Below are positions 1-8,297 of a DNA stretch of 11,895 bases, piece after piece. The position numbers and the translations under genes were made by a program. This stretch comes from Gymnopilus junonius (taxonomy: Eukaryota > Basidiomycota > Agaricomycetes > Agaricales > Galerinaceae): assembly GCA_015501075.1 (NCBI GenBank), contig JADNYJ010000832.1, positions 1 through 11,895 of the forward strand. Reading direction: 5' to 3'. Positions within the stretch are counted from its first letter, which is position 1. Each line of letters starts with the position of its first letter. Below the pieces are notes generated by a model, which was not told where the DNA came from, searched no databases, and was given only the letters and a program-made list of their open reading frames with translations.

Positions 1-1242
1 TCTGTCCTGCAAAATCAAACATAGGGCGTAGAAGGGCCTCCAGCATGTCAAGGTCTCCACGAACATCAGAAAGTACTTTGACGTTATGTAATTCCAGGTG
101 CAGTTGATTTCGGTGAGCACTGGATAGGACATGCAATTTGTTTTTGTAGGTGGGGTTATCCAAATCAGAGTCCAAAAACCCGAGGTGCACATTATGCAAT
201 TGCTGCTCTGTGTAGGCCTATCAAATACCTTTAAGATGGTGATAGACATCTCGGAGAAAAATACTCACAAATGTAAAGGAGGATCAAAGTTGACATGCAA
301 TTAGTGGAGTCTAATTCAATGTCGCTGGCTTGACAGGCTGCTTCGTGAGGTGCTTCAGGCTTTAGCGGCAATGGGAGAGAGGAATAGTTGCGATAGAAGT
401 AAACCTTGCTTTGGGAGGAGGCATGCAGTGGTTTGAGTTGGAGATTGGTGGACTGTGGTCCTCCAGCATATATTCGACAAGACCAGGCAAATTGGGAAGG
501 TGCTTAGGGAGGCCGTGATTTATCGAGATTGGCTCAGATCGAAATTCGCGGAGGCCATGATTTACCATCTCAGAGCGAGAATTGCAGAGGCCAACATCAA
601 AGTTCGATTCGGAGAGGCTCTTATTTGCACTACTGTCAGCCTCCATCTCTGGCTCTGGTAAGTGCAAGTCAGTTCGGCCCCGTCAACCAACTATTCACCC
701 ACCCATTGTTAACTTATGGTCTTCAGTCAAATGATCCTCCTCTGAAATAGGATCTTCCCATAATTCCAGAATGTCCTCCTTGGTTAAACGTTTTCGATGT
801 TGTGGAGGTGGTGTGGGATCCTCCAACAATGATTTAACGTCATCCTTGGTCAATCGTTGGCAGTGCCATTCTGAAGCAGGCTCTTTCTGAATATTGGCGG
901 AGGCCATGACTGAAAATTTATCGGGGCTGTCAGTGATATTAGAGACCAGGACGGGTTGTGGATCTTCATCTAATTGTAAATGGCATGAATGTCAGTTGGA
1001 ATAGCTTTCTGTCACTTCTATTTACCTAGTTTGAGGGTGGCAAATCGTACACCTTGCTTACTGGTAAGCTTAAAAGGACGATCTTGTAGGTAAACAATTG
1101 CATGTTAAGTCCCGCAATGGGCATCACTATATGAGCAGCTGATGCAAGAAGTATTTTGAAGGCATCATTAGCTCTGCTTAAATGAATTTATATACAGTAT
1201 ATGTACCTCACCATGTACTGCATTCTCGAGATCATCACTCAT
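1..1242 (-). pseudogene. Unrecognised multi-exon gene, 3' part outside the window, probably decayed
   Basis: I do not recognise the product. A possible start is the ATG at 1242-1240 (MSDDLENAVH). Likely exons are 1242-1212, 1171-1026, 969-703, 654-362, about 310-269 and 217-1. Three introns between them look good: 1025-970 (GTAAAT, CTGAC branch, TTAG; 56 nt), 702-655 (GTGGGT, CTGAC, CCAG; 48 nt) and 268-218 (GTGAGT, 51 nt). The first (1211-1172, 40 nt) is weaker. The second exon reads AFKILLASAAHIVMPIAGL. The third has two similar segments, RLTKDDVKSLLEDP and RLTKEDILELWEDP. The last exon is open to the window edge, with a heptad-like stretch and ALLRPMFDFAG. Signs of decay are a frame conflict at the end of exon 2 (TAG 1028-1026 in the upstream frame), a TAA at 364-362, and a likely TGA at 286-284. 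An intact gene with a more complex exon pattern remains possible. Confidence 0.5.
508..591 (-). repeat. Decayed short tandem repeat inside the leftmost gene
   Basis: On the plus strand GGAGGCCGTGATTTA at 508 recurs as GGAGGCCATGATTTA at 550, 42 nt later (14 codons). Shorter echoes, AGAGGCCAAC at 586 and GGAGGCCATGAC at 899, follow. In the minus-strand reading the units give the pair VNHGLREFRSE and INHGLPKHLPN, so the repeat is in frame with the coding exon 654-362. It is short and diverged, and could be a simple-sequence expansion in a disordered protein. Confidence 0.4.
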
Positions 1243-1460
1243 CTTGGAATTTGAATGCTCTCCAAAATTGAGCAGTGACCAAAGCGTAATGAAAGGAAAC
1301 AGGGATCGTTATCTAGTCGATGATCAAAATACTTTGAAGTTCAGACTTCGGCATCACATGACCGATTGTTCCTGTTTGGCACATGGTTGAACCAGTATGA
1401 CATGCTCTTCCTTCTTGTCTTCCATCTCTCATACCATCTTCATGTTCACTTATACCGACC
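1243..1460. promoter_or_regulatory. Intergenic region between divergent genes
   Basis: These 218 bp separate the proposed starts of the leftward gene (1242) and the rightward gene (1461), so any promoters of the two would lie back to back here. I see no clear TATA box or repeat. The 40 bases before 1461 are pyrimidine-rich in part, which is common ahead of basidiomycete start codons. No coding frame here is convincing on either strand. Confidence 0.35.
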
Positions 1461-1920
1461 ATGGCCACAGACATGAAGAATGCCATGGAACAGGAGATGG
1501 CCGCTCTCCGAATGAAGGCCAACCAGATGATGGATGCCTGGGAGGTGAAGCTGTGCCAATTTGTGCACTCCGAGGAGGAGTTCAACAAAAACAAGAAGGC
1601 ATTGTACCAGGACATGGTAAATTTCTTTTCTAAACATCATTTTTATTACTTATTTTATTATTCACTTTACAATTGTACAGGAAAAAACGTCGAAGGTGGC
1701 CGAGCAAATCCCGGCAGATGACCACTTCTGTCTCTTCGACTACCTGATCCAAGCTTTCGAGGATGGCCAGATGACGAACGCCGATGGGACCACCACCCTC
1801 AAACCCGACTTCTCCTCCATTCAGAAGACAGTGTACTCTTATGATAAGAAACATGGCACCGGGTCGGAAGTTGAAGGGATGAAGAAAGCGGACGCGAATG
1901 TTGGAAAAGAATCAGCAGGT

Positions 1921-2100
1921 GGGGAGACCAGGAAGCGAGCGGAGGCCGAAGGAGGAAGTAGGGAAGGCAAGAGGAGATCGAAGTCACAGTCGAAAGAATC
2001 AGAGACAGGTGGAGAGCCTAGGAAGTGAGCGGAGGCTGAAGGCAGAAGTGGGGAAGGCAAGAGGAGATCGAAGTCGAAGTCGAAGGAATTGGAGACAGGC
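1921..2100 (+). repeat. Two 90-bp tandem repeat units in the lysine-rich coding region
   Basis: Unit 1 (1921-2010) and unit 2 (2011-2100) align without gaps over most of their length. For example, GGAAGCGAGCGGAGGC at 1931 matches GGAAGTGAGCGGAGGC at 2021. The period is 30 codons, so repeat number could change without shifting frame. The C/T difference at the sixth base of these strings turns an arginine codon (CGA) in unit 1 into the stop TGA at 2026-2028 in unit 2. A shorter echo, AAATCGGAGGCC, recurs 30 bp apart just downstream (about 2109 and 2139). Confidence 0.9.
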
Positions 2101-2553
2101 CAAGGGAAGAAATCGGAGGCCGCGATAGCAAGAAAGAAATCGGAGGCCAATGCAGGGAAGGGCAAAGACGCTGGGCAGGGCAAGATGAAGGGGACAATGG
2201 AGGCCGAGGGATCAAAGGGCAAGGGAGAGCAGTCACCAGTTCTGGAGGCTGGTCCAACTAAGGCGACGAAGGCCCCAGCAAAACCACGAGTCAGCCGCAC
2301 AGCTCAGATGCAGCCAGGCATCCACAGTAAGCCGCCTCCCAAGTCAAAACCAATCATCAGTGATGATGATGATGTTAGTGAAGGGGTGGGCGATGATGAT
2401 GGTGAAGGGGAGGGCTTGGATGGAGAAGACAATGCCAAGCCCTTGGAAGTTGGTCGAGCGTGAGTGAAAGGAAAAAAAGCGGATGGGCTGAAGCCGAAGA
2501 CCAAGCCATTGGAGCTGCCCGACCTCAACGAATACGCGGATGCAGAGGAGAAG

Positions 2554-2665
2554 TGCGGTCCTTGCAAAAAGGGTCGACAATCTTGCTACGTCAAGAAGTC
2601 GACTGTCAAGCAAGGGGGTACTGGCGCCTCATGCTGGTATTGTTTCAAGAGGAAGACCAAATGCA
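2554..2665 (+). other. Zn2Cys6-like cysteine cluster in the 1461-3510 gene
   Basis: The peptide has CGPCKKGRQSC, a 15-residue linker, then CWYCFKRKTKC: spacing C-x2-C-x6-C-x15-C-x2-C-x6-C. This fits the general pattern of the fungal GAL4-type binuclear zinc cluster. In that family the basic C-x2-C-R-x-R/K-K-x-K-C half normally comes first; here the half with the RK signature (CFKRKTKC) comes second. The cluster also lies mid-protein rather than near the N-terminus. All six cysteine codons survive despite stops on both sides. DNA binding is an inference; it may be a different zinc-binding knuckle. Confidence 0.6.
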
Positions 2666-3510
2666 ACCTCAATGACCCAGTCCCCCTCTCTCTCCATGCT
2701 CCCCTTGGAAATGCCCTTGAAAGGATCCTGGAAGTCAAGGCAAGCCTGACGTCGGTCCCTGCCCTGGAAGTCCGTCGGAAGCTGCAGCTCCCATCACCTT
2801 CAGCGACGTCATCACTGAGCTCATACTCGGCATTTGCCAGATGAAGGAGGAGAACATTGAACTGCACTGAGAGCTCAAGTCAATGTGGGCAATAATGGAA
2901 TCAGAGATAGCGAGGAGGGTGGAGGACAAGCATCTGCTCCTTGAGCATCTTGAGGTAATCCCCCTTACCTCGACCAACAGCTGGCCCCACTCCTGGAGAT
3001 GGCTAAGTGCCTTAAGGAGCAATCGTTGGTGACCGCTCCATCTCTTCCCTCAACGTCACCCCAGCCATTGCCCTGTCAGTTGCCAGCCTCAAGTCGTGAA
3101 TGGTCTCTAGGTCCACCCCCCCCTCATCGTGCAATGAAGACTTTGGATCTAAGTGACTCAGAGGCTGCTTCTGAGTCGGAGATGTCGAGGAGTGCAAGTC
3201 CGGTGCCTGTCCCTCCTGCAGCCCCCCATTCACCCCCCACTATCCCCCAGGCATCACCTGCGCCTCCCCTGTGCCATCCAGTGCTTCACATTGGTCTGTT
3301 TCGCCAGAAGACCCCGTCGCGTCCACTGCTGCAAATCGAACAAGGAATGGAAGGAAGGCGCAACAAGTGGGCACATCAGAGCATGCCAGCAATGAAAATG
3401 AGGAGGGCATGAAGAAGAGAAAGTTGAGCCCTGTTGTGGAGGCCGCACCTTCACCCAAGAAGAAGCATGGGGAAGGTAAGGCTGCTAAGGGAGGAAAGAC
3501 GCGTCGGTAG

Positions 3511-3704
3511 ATTTTGTTCTTGGGGTGCTGCTTTTTTTTCTTTCATCTTAGCTCTGGTCATTTGCATGACGTTCTTCCTTCTCCGCCGCATAAATATATA
3601 TACATCTCAATTTAATTACTTTTGTGTATATATATTTTATTTAAATTTCATTATCATTGAGGTTTTGGAGTGCTGGGATTTTGGTTTGAGAACATTAAGT
3701 CTTT
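3511..3704. other. AT-rich spacer between two convergent 3' ends
   Basis: This spacer separates the stop of the rightward gene (3510) from the stop of the leftward gene (3705). It is AT-rich, with ATAAATATATATACATC near 3590-3607 and TGTGTATATATATTTTATTT near 3622-3641. Such tracts suit 3' untranslated regions and polyadenylation of both neighbours, but I cannot place a cleavage site. No coding frame here is convincing. Confidence 0.5.
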
Positions 3705-5710
3705 TTAGCTCTCAGTGACCAGGACCTTTCTTTGGGGTGGTGGCTTTGTTTGTGATCGCAATTGCTGGCTCTCTGTCTCATCCATGGGTGCTGGAGAGGT
3801 GTCTGTACTCTGAGCTGGAGTTACATAGGCTCCCTTTGCTCTAGGCTGAATTCTGCCTGGTACCTTGTCTGGACTGGTATTTAGTACAGTTGGACTAGAC
3901 ATCTGATCAATATGGGTCTCCAAATCAGTGTCAAATGGTGTTCTATGAGACATGGTGTCCACATTCTTGGCAGTGTTTTGAATTGGCATCAGAGGCTGTG
4001 ATTCTTCAGTTATGCTGGGGTCCGAATCCTGACCATCATCACTTGGTTCCTCTGGAACAACCTTTTTCGACAGTATTTTTTCAGGTTCCTTCCAACCATT
4101 GAATATGCCATCTGGATATTCTGCTGAAATAGTTATCTTCTTGGAGTCCACCATGTTCTTCCATCTGAATGGAATTTCGGAGTCCCCTGGCGATGGCGCC
4201 AAAGCTTGAGAATATTATGTGTTTCAGCAGCCGAATAGCGACTGATTTCTTTTGAAGGGGACATTTGGAGGGAGATCAGTAGTGGACACAAATTCTATCC
4301 ATTCAGGGATTATTTGCTTGAATGGTACAGGGCCCGGAATTCCACATGCAAGTTCTGAAACTCAAACTAAGCAATTGCATCTCTGAATATGGACTGGAGC
4401 ATACCATAGTGTTTCCTGACATAACCCCAAATGATGTCTATTTGAATCACATTAGTTTCCAATCCATTTTCATTGCAAATGGGCTTTGGAACCAAAGGCA
4501 ATCTGCCTTTCGAAAATTCGATGTCAGGCATCCAAGAACGTGGTTTTTTTCTCTGACTGTTTAGTCCCATTCTCCAAGGCAGCAACATGTTTTATGTACT
4601 TAATCCAGCACTTGGTGAACTCCTTCAAAGCCTTAGGATTGTACTGGCCAAATGAAGGAATATTCCCACTTGTTCCCTGGAGACTATTTGTGTCATACCT
4701 GATGCAAATGATTAGAAGACCCTTCGCAGCAATGCAGAATATTGGATGATGGACACTGAGTATGACATCTTTCCCTTTGTGTCATAGTGGCACTTAAATC
4801 TGAGCATTCTCATTCTCAAGCTCTGAAATCGCAAGGTGTCCATTGATCAGAGTATTCTCTTCCATAACATTTGGCATTTCTGCAGTATCTTTGATCATTA
4901 TGAATGACAGTTGAAGGATGTTGCTTACTCAGCCTGCTTTTTCTTTGGTACACCTTCTTTTTGCTGCCATTCAACTTCATTGTTTTATTTGCTCTATTTT
5001 GGCCTCCGTCAATGATTCCTTTATGGCCTGCTTTGCTGCTGAATAAAATGGAATGTAAATTTTGCTATCTGCAGACTCCGTTCCAGCCAAACTCTTTGCA
5101 ACTGCATAATTTCACTCCGCTTCAGCTCCTTCAGGGACACTGTCAAATGTAACCTTCAAAGTGAATCTGGAATTTTTAAATTGCATCCACTTCCCCCATG
5201 ATTCAAAAACCAGTTGAAAATTTTGCTACTGTCAGTCAGCTGAGAACATTTAATATGGCCACCGCACTCACCTGTTCTTTTTTTCCACTCTTCCAACTGA
5301 ACCTGGTCTTTCCTCAATGTTTTTGCCCCGTATTGCCCGACCACATCTTCTTGATGGCCTTCATGACTTCCGTGGCAAATGTACTTTCCTTTCTTGAGTC
5401 AGGGAGTTGCTCTGTATATTGGCAGGCAATCTTCCAATACCTTTTTTTCCTTGGCTGTCCAAATCTGTCCTTGGGGTCATGCATCGTCAAAGTCAGGGTC
5501 AGGTTCTAGTTCCTCCCCATCATCTCCCTCAGCTTCCACCCCTTCATTTCCTTCAGCGCCCACCTCCGTGTCCCGCTCATTTGACGGAGGGCTTCCCTGA
5601 TTATCTGGCAATGTAGATGGCGCATGTTCACCATTCGATGGATGTGCTGGTATGTTTGATAATATTTCATTGACACCAGATGCTGGGGAATTTGTTGCAG
5701 ACTCAACCAT
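3705..5710 (-). pseudogene. Decayed member of an unnamed Agaricomycete multicopy protein family (WT-EK / NWF-NH / VP / W-RQ motifs)
   Basis: The likely start is ATG 5710-5708 (MVESATNSP); an acidic Ser/Pro/Asp-rich N-terminus follows. The minus-strand frames then give, in order: IWTAKEKKVLEDCLPIYRA, RKESTFATEVMKAIKKMW, KTLRKDQVQLEEWKKR, intron 5271-5226 (GTGAGT, CTGAC, GTAG; 46 nt), KIFNWFLNHGG, SKIYIPFYSAAKQAIKESL, and GQYNPKALKEFTKCWIKYIK. After these come WGYVRKHY, intron 4404-4355 (GTATGC...TTTCAG, 50 nt), ELACGIPGPVPFKQIIPEW, ETHNILKLWRHRQG, and an acidic/Pro-rich tail ending at TCA 3705. Splicing out the 50-nt intron restores HYELACG..GPVPF. That matches the HYRLACG..APVPW pattern I recall from large, unnamed Agaricomycete protein families, which have no known function. 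TGA codons at 5479-5477 and 5114-5112 and several single-base frame changes next to A-runs inactivate it. The middle part (about 4650-5040) is the least readable. Confidence 0.72.
4355..4404 (-). other. Conserved 50-nt intron in the decayed minus-strand gene
   Basis: On the minus strand the sequence begins GTATGC and ends TTTCAG. Removing it joins KHY to ELACG in frame and reconstitutes the family motif. Read through, it gives a spurious peptide (GMLQSIFRDAIA) followed by a stop. It is strong evidence for the gene model despite the broken exons. Confidence 0.75.
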
Positions 5711-6358
5711 GGTTGCTAACACCTATCTGCATGTCGATTCCCCTTTATAATGTCGATCTGATATTGCTCGGATCAATGCCTGATCACTGTGGGGAAATTA
5801 ACTTATTTTAATTTCGGTTACACATGGATCCAGATTTGAGACTCTGATCGACACCTGCAGTCGGCAAGCCTAAATCAAGCATTGACATCATACATCATCA
5901 CCATAACTTCCTTTTGGAGGTAACCATTGTGGAAAGTGTCTCATCATCATCATTAACAATGAGCAGAAGAAAGTACTCTCATGGGTCCAAATATTCTTCA
6001 ATATGCTCAATACTTTCACATATGCTTCTTACATTATTTGAATACTATTTATGCAGTCTCTTACCAATTTCAAGTGCTATCAACATGAGCAGCAGTGAAA
6101 TTATCACCATGCAGAATCTGAGCTTAAATACGTAGATAAAGTAGATGAAGCTTCTGAAAATAGCAAACTTTCTCTCAGTGGTTAGTTAAAGACGTTTTAG
6201 ATTATCCAAATCATCCAATCTGAACTTCTGACCCCCTTGACAGATGCAAGTACATTTATGGATGCCTTCTCCTTATCATTTAATCAGTGAAAACATTCAG
6301 ATTGAATATAGGGTATCTGTTTTTACCACTGTACTCTGACATCCTCCCAAATTCATCA
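5711..6358. promoter_or_regulatory. Intergenic region between the divergent minus-strand gene and the KDZ transposase
   Basis: These 648 bp have no convincing coding frame. The region is AT-rich with CAT/ATC simple-sequence stretches (for example TCATCATCATCATTAAC near 5941). It should hold the promoters of both flanking units. It is also where the left terminal inverted repeat of the KDZ element would be expected if the minus-strand gene is not part of it, but I could not identify a terminus by eye. Confidence 0.35.
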
Positions 6359-6727
6359 ATGAGCAGGCATGTTCAAGTAGTCGACTCTGACTCAGATGAC
6401 GACCCAGTGTCTAGTGGATGGTTTGAGGAGGTGAAGGTGAAGAAGAAGGACAGGGTTACTCATGCAGTGCAGCATCAAGTTCAACATCTGGAATACATTG
6501 TTCCAGAGCCTGCAGACTACACTGGCGATCCAACAGAAGATGATGTTATTGGTTACCTGCAGAACCTTCCAAATGTACAGGGCACAAAAGTATGTTCTAT
6601 CTATCCAGGACCTATGAAAGGACTGCTGATAATGAGGCAGATGCAAAATGACTACTTGCACGAGTGGTTACCTCATCAACCAGAGTACCTCAAAACTATC
6701 TTGGAAATGGCAGCTCCAACTACTACG

Positions 6728-6945
6728 GATGCAAAGTGTCAGTCTTGCAAAAGCTCCCCAGGTAAATGGCACTGTCGAGACTGTGTGGGCTCTCAATTGC
6801 TATGTGGCCTATGTTGCTGGAACAGGCATGCTCTGCTCATTTACCATCATGTGGAATGATGGAATGGTCAATACTATCACTCTGGAGCCCTATGGGAAAC
6901 TGGTGTCAAGCTCTATCTTGGGCATAATGGATTGCCTTGTCCAGA
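6728..6945 (+). other. CxC2 cysteine-cluster domain of the KDZ transposase
   Basis: Cysteine pairs CQSC, CRDC and CGLCC, followed by a histidine-rich stretch and WNG-x-YYHSGALWETGVKL then LGHNGLPCP, match the CxC2 zinc-binding module characteristic of fungal KDZ transposases. All the cysteines remain. The TGA at 6857-6859 sits between VE and WNG, where family members commonly have a basic residue (for example ERWNG), so CGA to TGA is the simplest explanation. Confidence 0.9.
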
Positions 6946-7901
6946 GTCAACATCAAATGCTGGACTACCTTTGAATGATGATGTCGGAGGTGGGACCCAG
7001 CCATTAGAAGGATATGATTTAGGTCCCAATCCTCCAACCACCTTTGAGGATTCCTTCTATGCCACCACATTTGAAGAGGTTGGCCCAGATGCCGAGGATG
7101 AAGGCAATGAAGAAGAAGACAGCTTAGAGGATCTCAAGAATTCACAAACAAATCTGGTTGCAACCAAGTTCCAGAGATCAAAGTGGAAATCCATTCATTG
7201 CAATTATCGATGTTTCAGGTGTCCATCATTTACCTGTGGTACATTGCACATGTCAGAGGGCCAAAGATGATATATTGTTCCTCGAGATGGGTCTCTTTCC
7301 TGCCAGCTTCGACAGAATCAGGACTGTCTTTACTTTCAATGTCCTCACAGACTTTCAGCTCTCTAACCTAGAATGTAAAACATCTACCTACCAGTATTAC
7401 CAGAAGTTGCAATGGATAACATGTCCTGCATTCCCGAAGTCAGTGCTGAACAGATATGTGGAGCTCCGATGATTAAGTAGGGAATACTGAAATATCAAAC
7501 TTTACAAGATGCACAGCCAAGCACATGATGAGCCCAATGCAGTAACAGATCAGGAATCAATTTTGAAACCCCGTGTGGGGGCCGAGGAACTTCAGCATCT
7601 TGGTAAATTAGCACTTTTCTGCACTGCTTGTCCCCAGCCAGGGATTAACCTTCCCGACAATTGGAAGGAGGATACCAACTGGTATGCAATAAAGTCTTGA
7701 AAGACCAAGTCACTGATGTTGAATAGCATACTGTACCACCGGAGTTTCATAGCAGATGGAAATTTCAAAGCCGATCACTTGGTGCCAAGAAATGCGGAAG
7801 ATGATGTGCACCTCACAGATGGGGAGGCATTCATGACATGGCAGGCAGACTATTCTGAGCATCTGAAGGAGGCAATTAGCCTGGCACCACTTTATGCCCA
7901 G

Positions 7902-8297
7902 GTAAGCCCCACTTTTCTTCATAATTCTGACACCTAGATATATACACATGTCTTGGATTACCGACATTTCCACCACATGATTCAGATCGCTGACATCTCT
8001 CACAATGTCCTTCAGTCTACCGATTTATTTAGAAGTATACTTCGGATCACTGATTTGTTTGACAAAGTGTTGGAGAGCCGAAGACTTGTAGCCTACTGTT
8101 CGGTGATCTGAATATTGCCTCCTAATGATCGGTGGGCCGAGTTATTGAGTGAAAGTACTTGGCGTTCCAATGTGTCTCGACTATCTTCAGACCACCGAGA
8201 TATGAATATATATCAGGAGACCGCATGCTTGAGCTGTGGTCTACCATTGTCTTCAGCATATACCAGTTCTTACTGATGCTAATTCATTTGCAAACAG
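7902..8297 (+). other. Enlarged 396-nt intron of the KDZ pseudogene
   Basis: The donor is GTAAGC after ...APLYAQ; the acceptor is GCAAACAG before KPTCHQHHA. Joining the two exons gives YSEHLKEAISLAPLYAQ-KPTC in frame, as in related transposases, so the whole stretch is non-coding. The other introns of this gene are 45-54 nt; the excess is explained by the nested fold-back sequence at 7933-8217. The first 36 nt (GTAAGC...CTGAC...CCTAG) look like a complete mini-intron by themselves. Confidence 0.8.
7933..8217. repeat. Fold-back, MITE-like insertion within the KDZ intron
   Basis: The left end CCTAGATATATACACATG (7933) is mirrored by the right end: the reverse complement of 8217-8189 starts CCTGATATATATTCATAT. 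Over about 23 nt, 19 positions match with one gap. An inner inverted pair is also present: ATTCAGATCGCTGAC (7980-7994) against the reverse complement of 8099-8113, ATTCAGATCACCGAA, 12 of 15 matching. A related direct copy, CTTCGGATCACTGAT, starts at 8040. There is no open frame of note. The ends, inner symmetry and size (about 285 bp) suit a non-autonomous miniature element. I did not find a convincing target duplication, so the exact limits are uncertain. Confidence 0.55.

Larger units (their letters stand above)
1461..3510 (+). pseudogene. Interrupted gene for a coiled-coil, lysine-rich protein with a Zn2Cys6-like cysteine cluster
   Basis: Not a named family that I can assign. The start is the ATG at 1461 (MATDMKNAMEQEMAALRMKA, predicted helical). 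Exon 1 (1461-1616) is 52 codons; intron 1617-1680 (GTAAAT...TACAG, 64 nt) joins it in phase 0 to a long second exon. In order this encodes a short conserved-looking block (ADDHFCLFDYLIQAFEDGQM), a K/E/R-rich region with a 90-bp tandem repeat, an aspartate/glutamate run (2355-2440), six cysteines spaced like a fungal Zn cluster (2554-2665), a helical stretch (ELKSMWAIMESEIARRVEDK, 2871-2930), a Pro/Ser-rich part, and a basic tail (SPKKKHGEGKAAKGGKTRR) ending at TAG 3508-3510. Three in-frame TGA codons (2026, 2461, 2868) and at least three frame changes (about 2700-2760, 2955 and within C-runs at 3220-3260) break it. The basic tail suggests nuclear location (inference). Confidence 0.7.

Noticed and set aside
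1839..2300. 153-codon minus-strand open frame rich in Ser, Pro, Phe and Asp
   Set aside because: It is antisense to the repeat-containing lysine/glutamate-rich exon; its length and repeats mirror that region's biased, stop-poor composition, and it has no recognisable motif.
2460..2514. GTGAGT at 2460 as a donor for an intron that would remove the TGA at 2461
   Set aside because: None of the downstream AGs tried (2479, 2493, 2505, 2514) gives a frame-preserving intron of plausible size, while the plain frame continues directly into the cysteine cluster.
2955..2980. Intron-like GTAATC...CAACAG linking LLLEHLE to QLAPLLEMAK
   Set aside because: At 26 nt it is too short for a spliceosomal intron, so a single-base frame change is more likely.
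4322..4749. Plus-strand open frames at 4322-4564 and 4486-4749
   Set aside because: They are opposite the VPF/NWF-family gene on the minus strand and show no motif; aromatic- and cysteine-rich composition suggests noncoding strand reading.
5711..6358. Left terminal inverted repeat of the KDZ element
   Set aside because: Comparing this region by eye with 10331-10516 showed no matching inverted ends or short target duplication, so no termini are annotated.
7710..8003. 97-codon minus-strand open frame
   Set aside because: It is antisense to the KDZ DGNF exon and extends into the intron; the plus-strand reading has clear family motifs.
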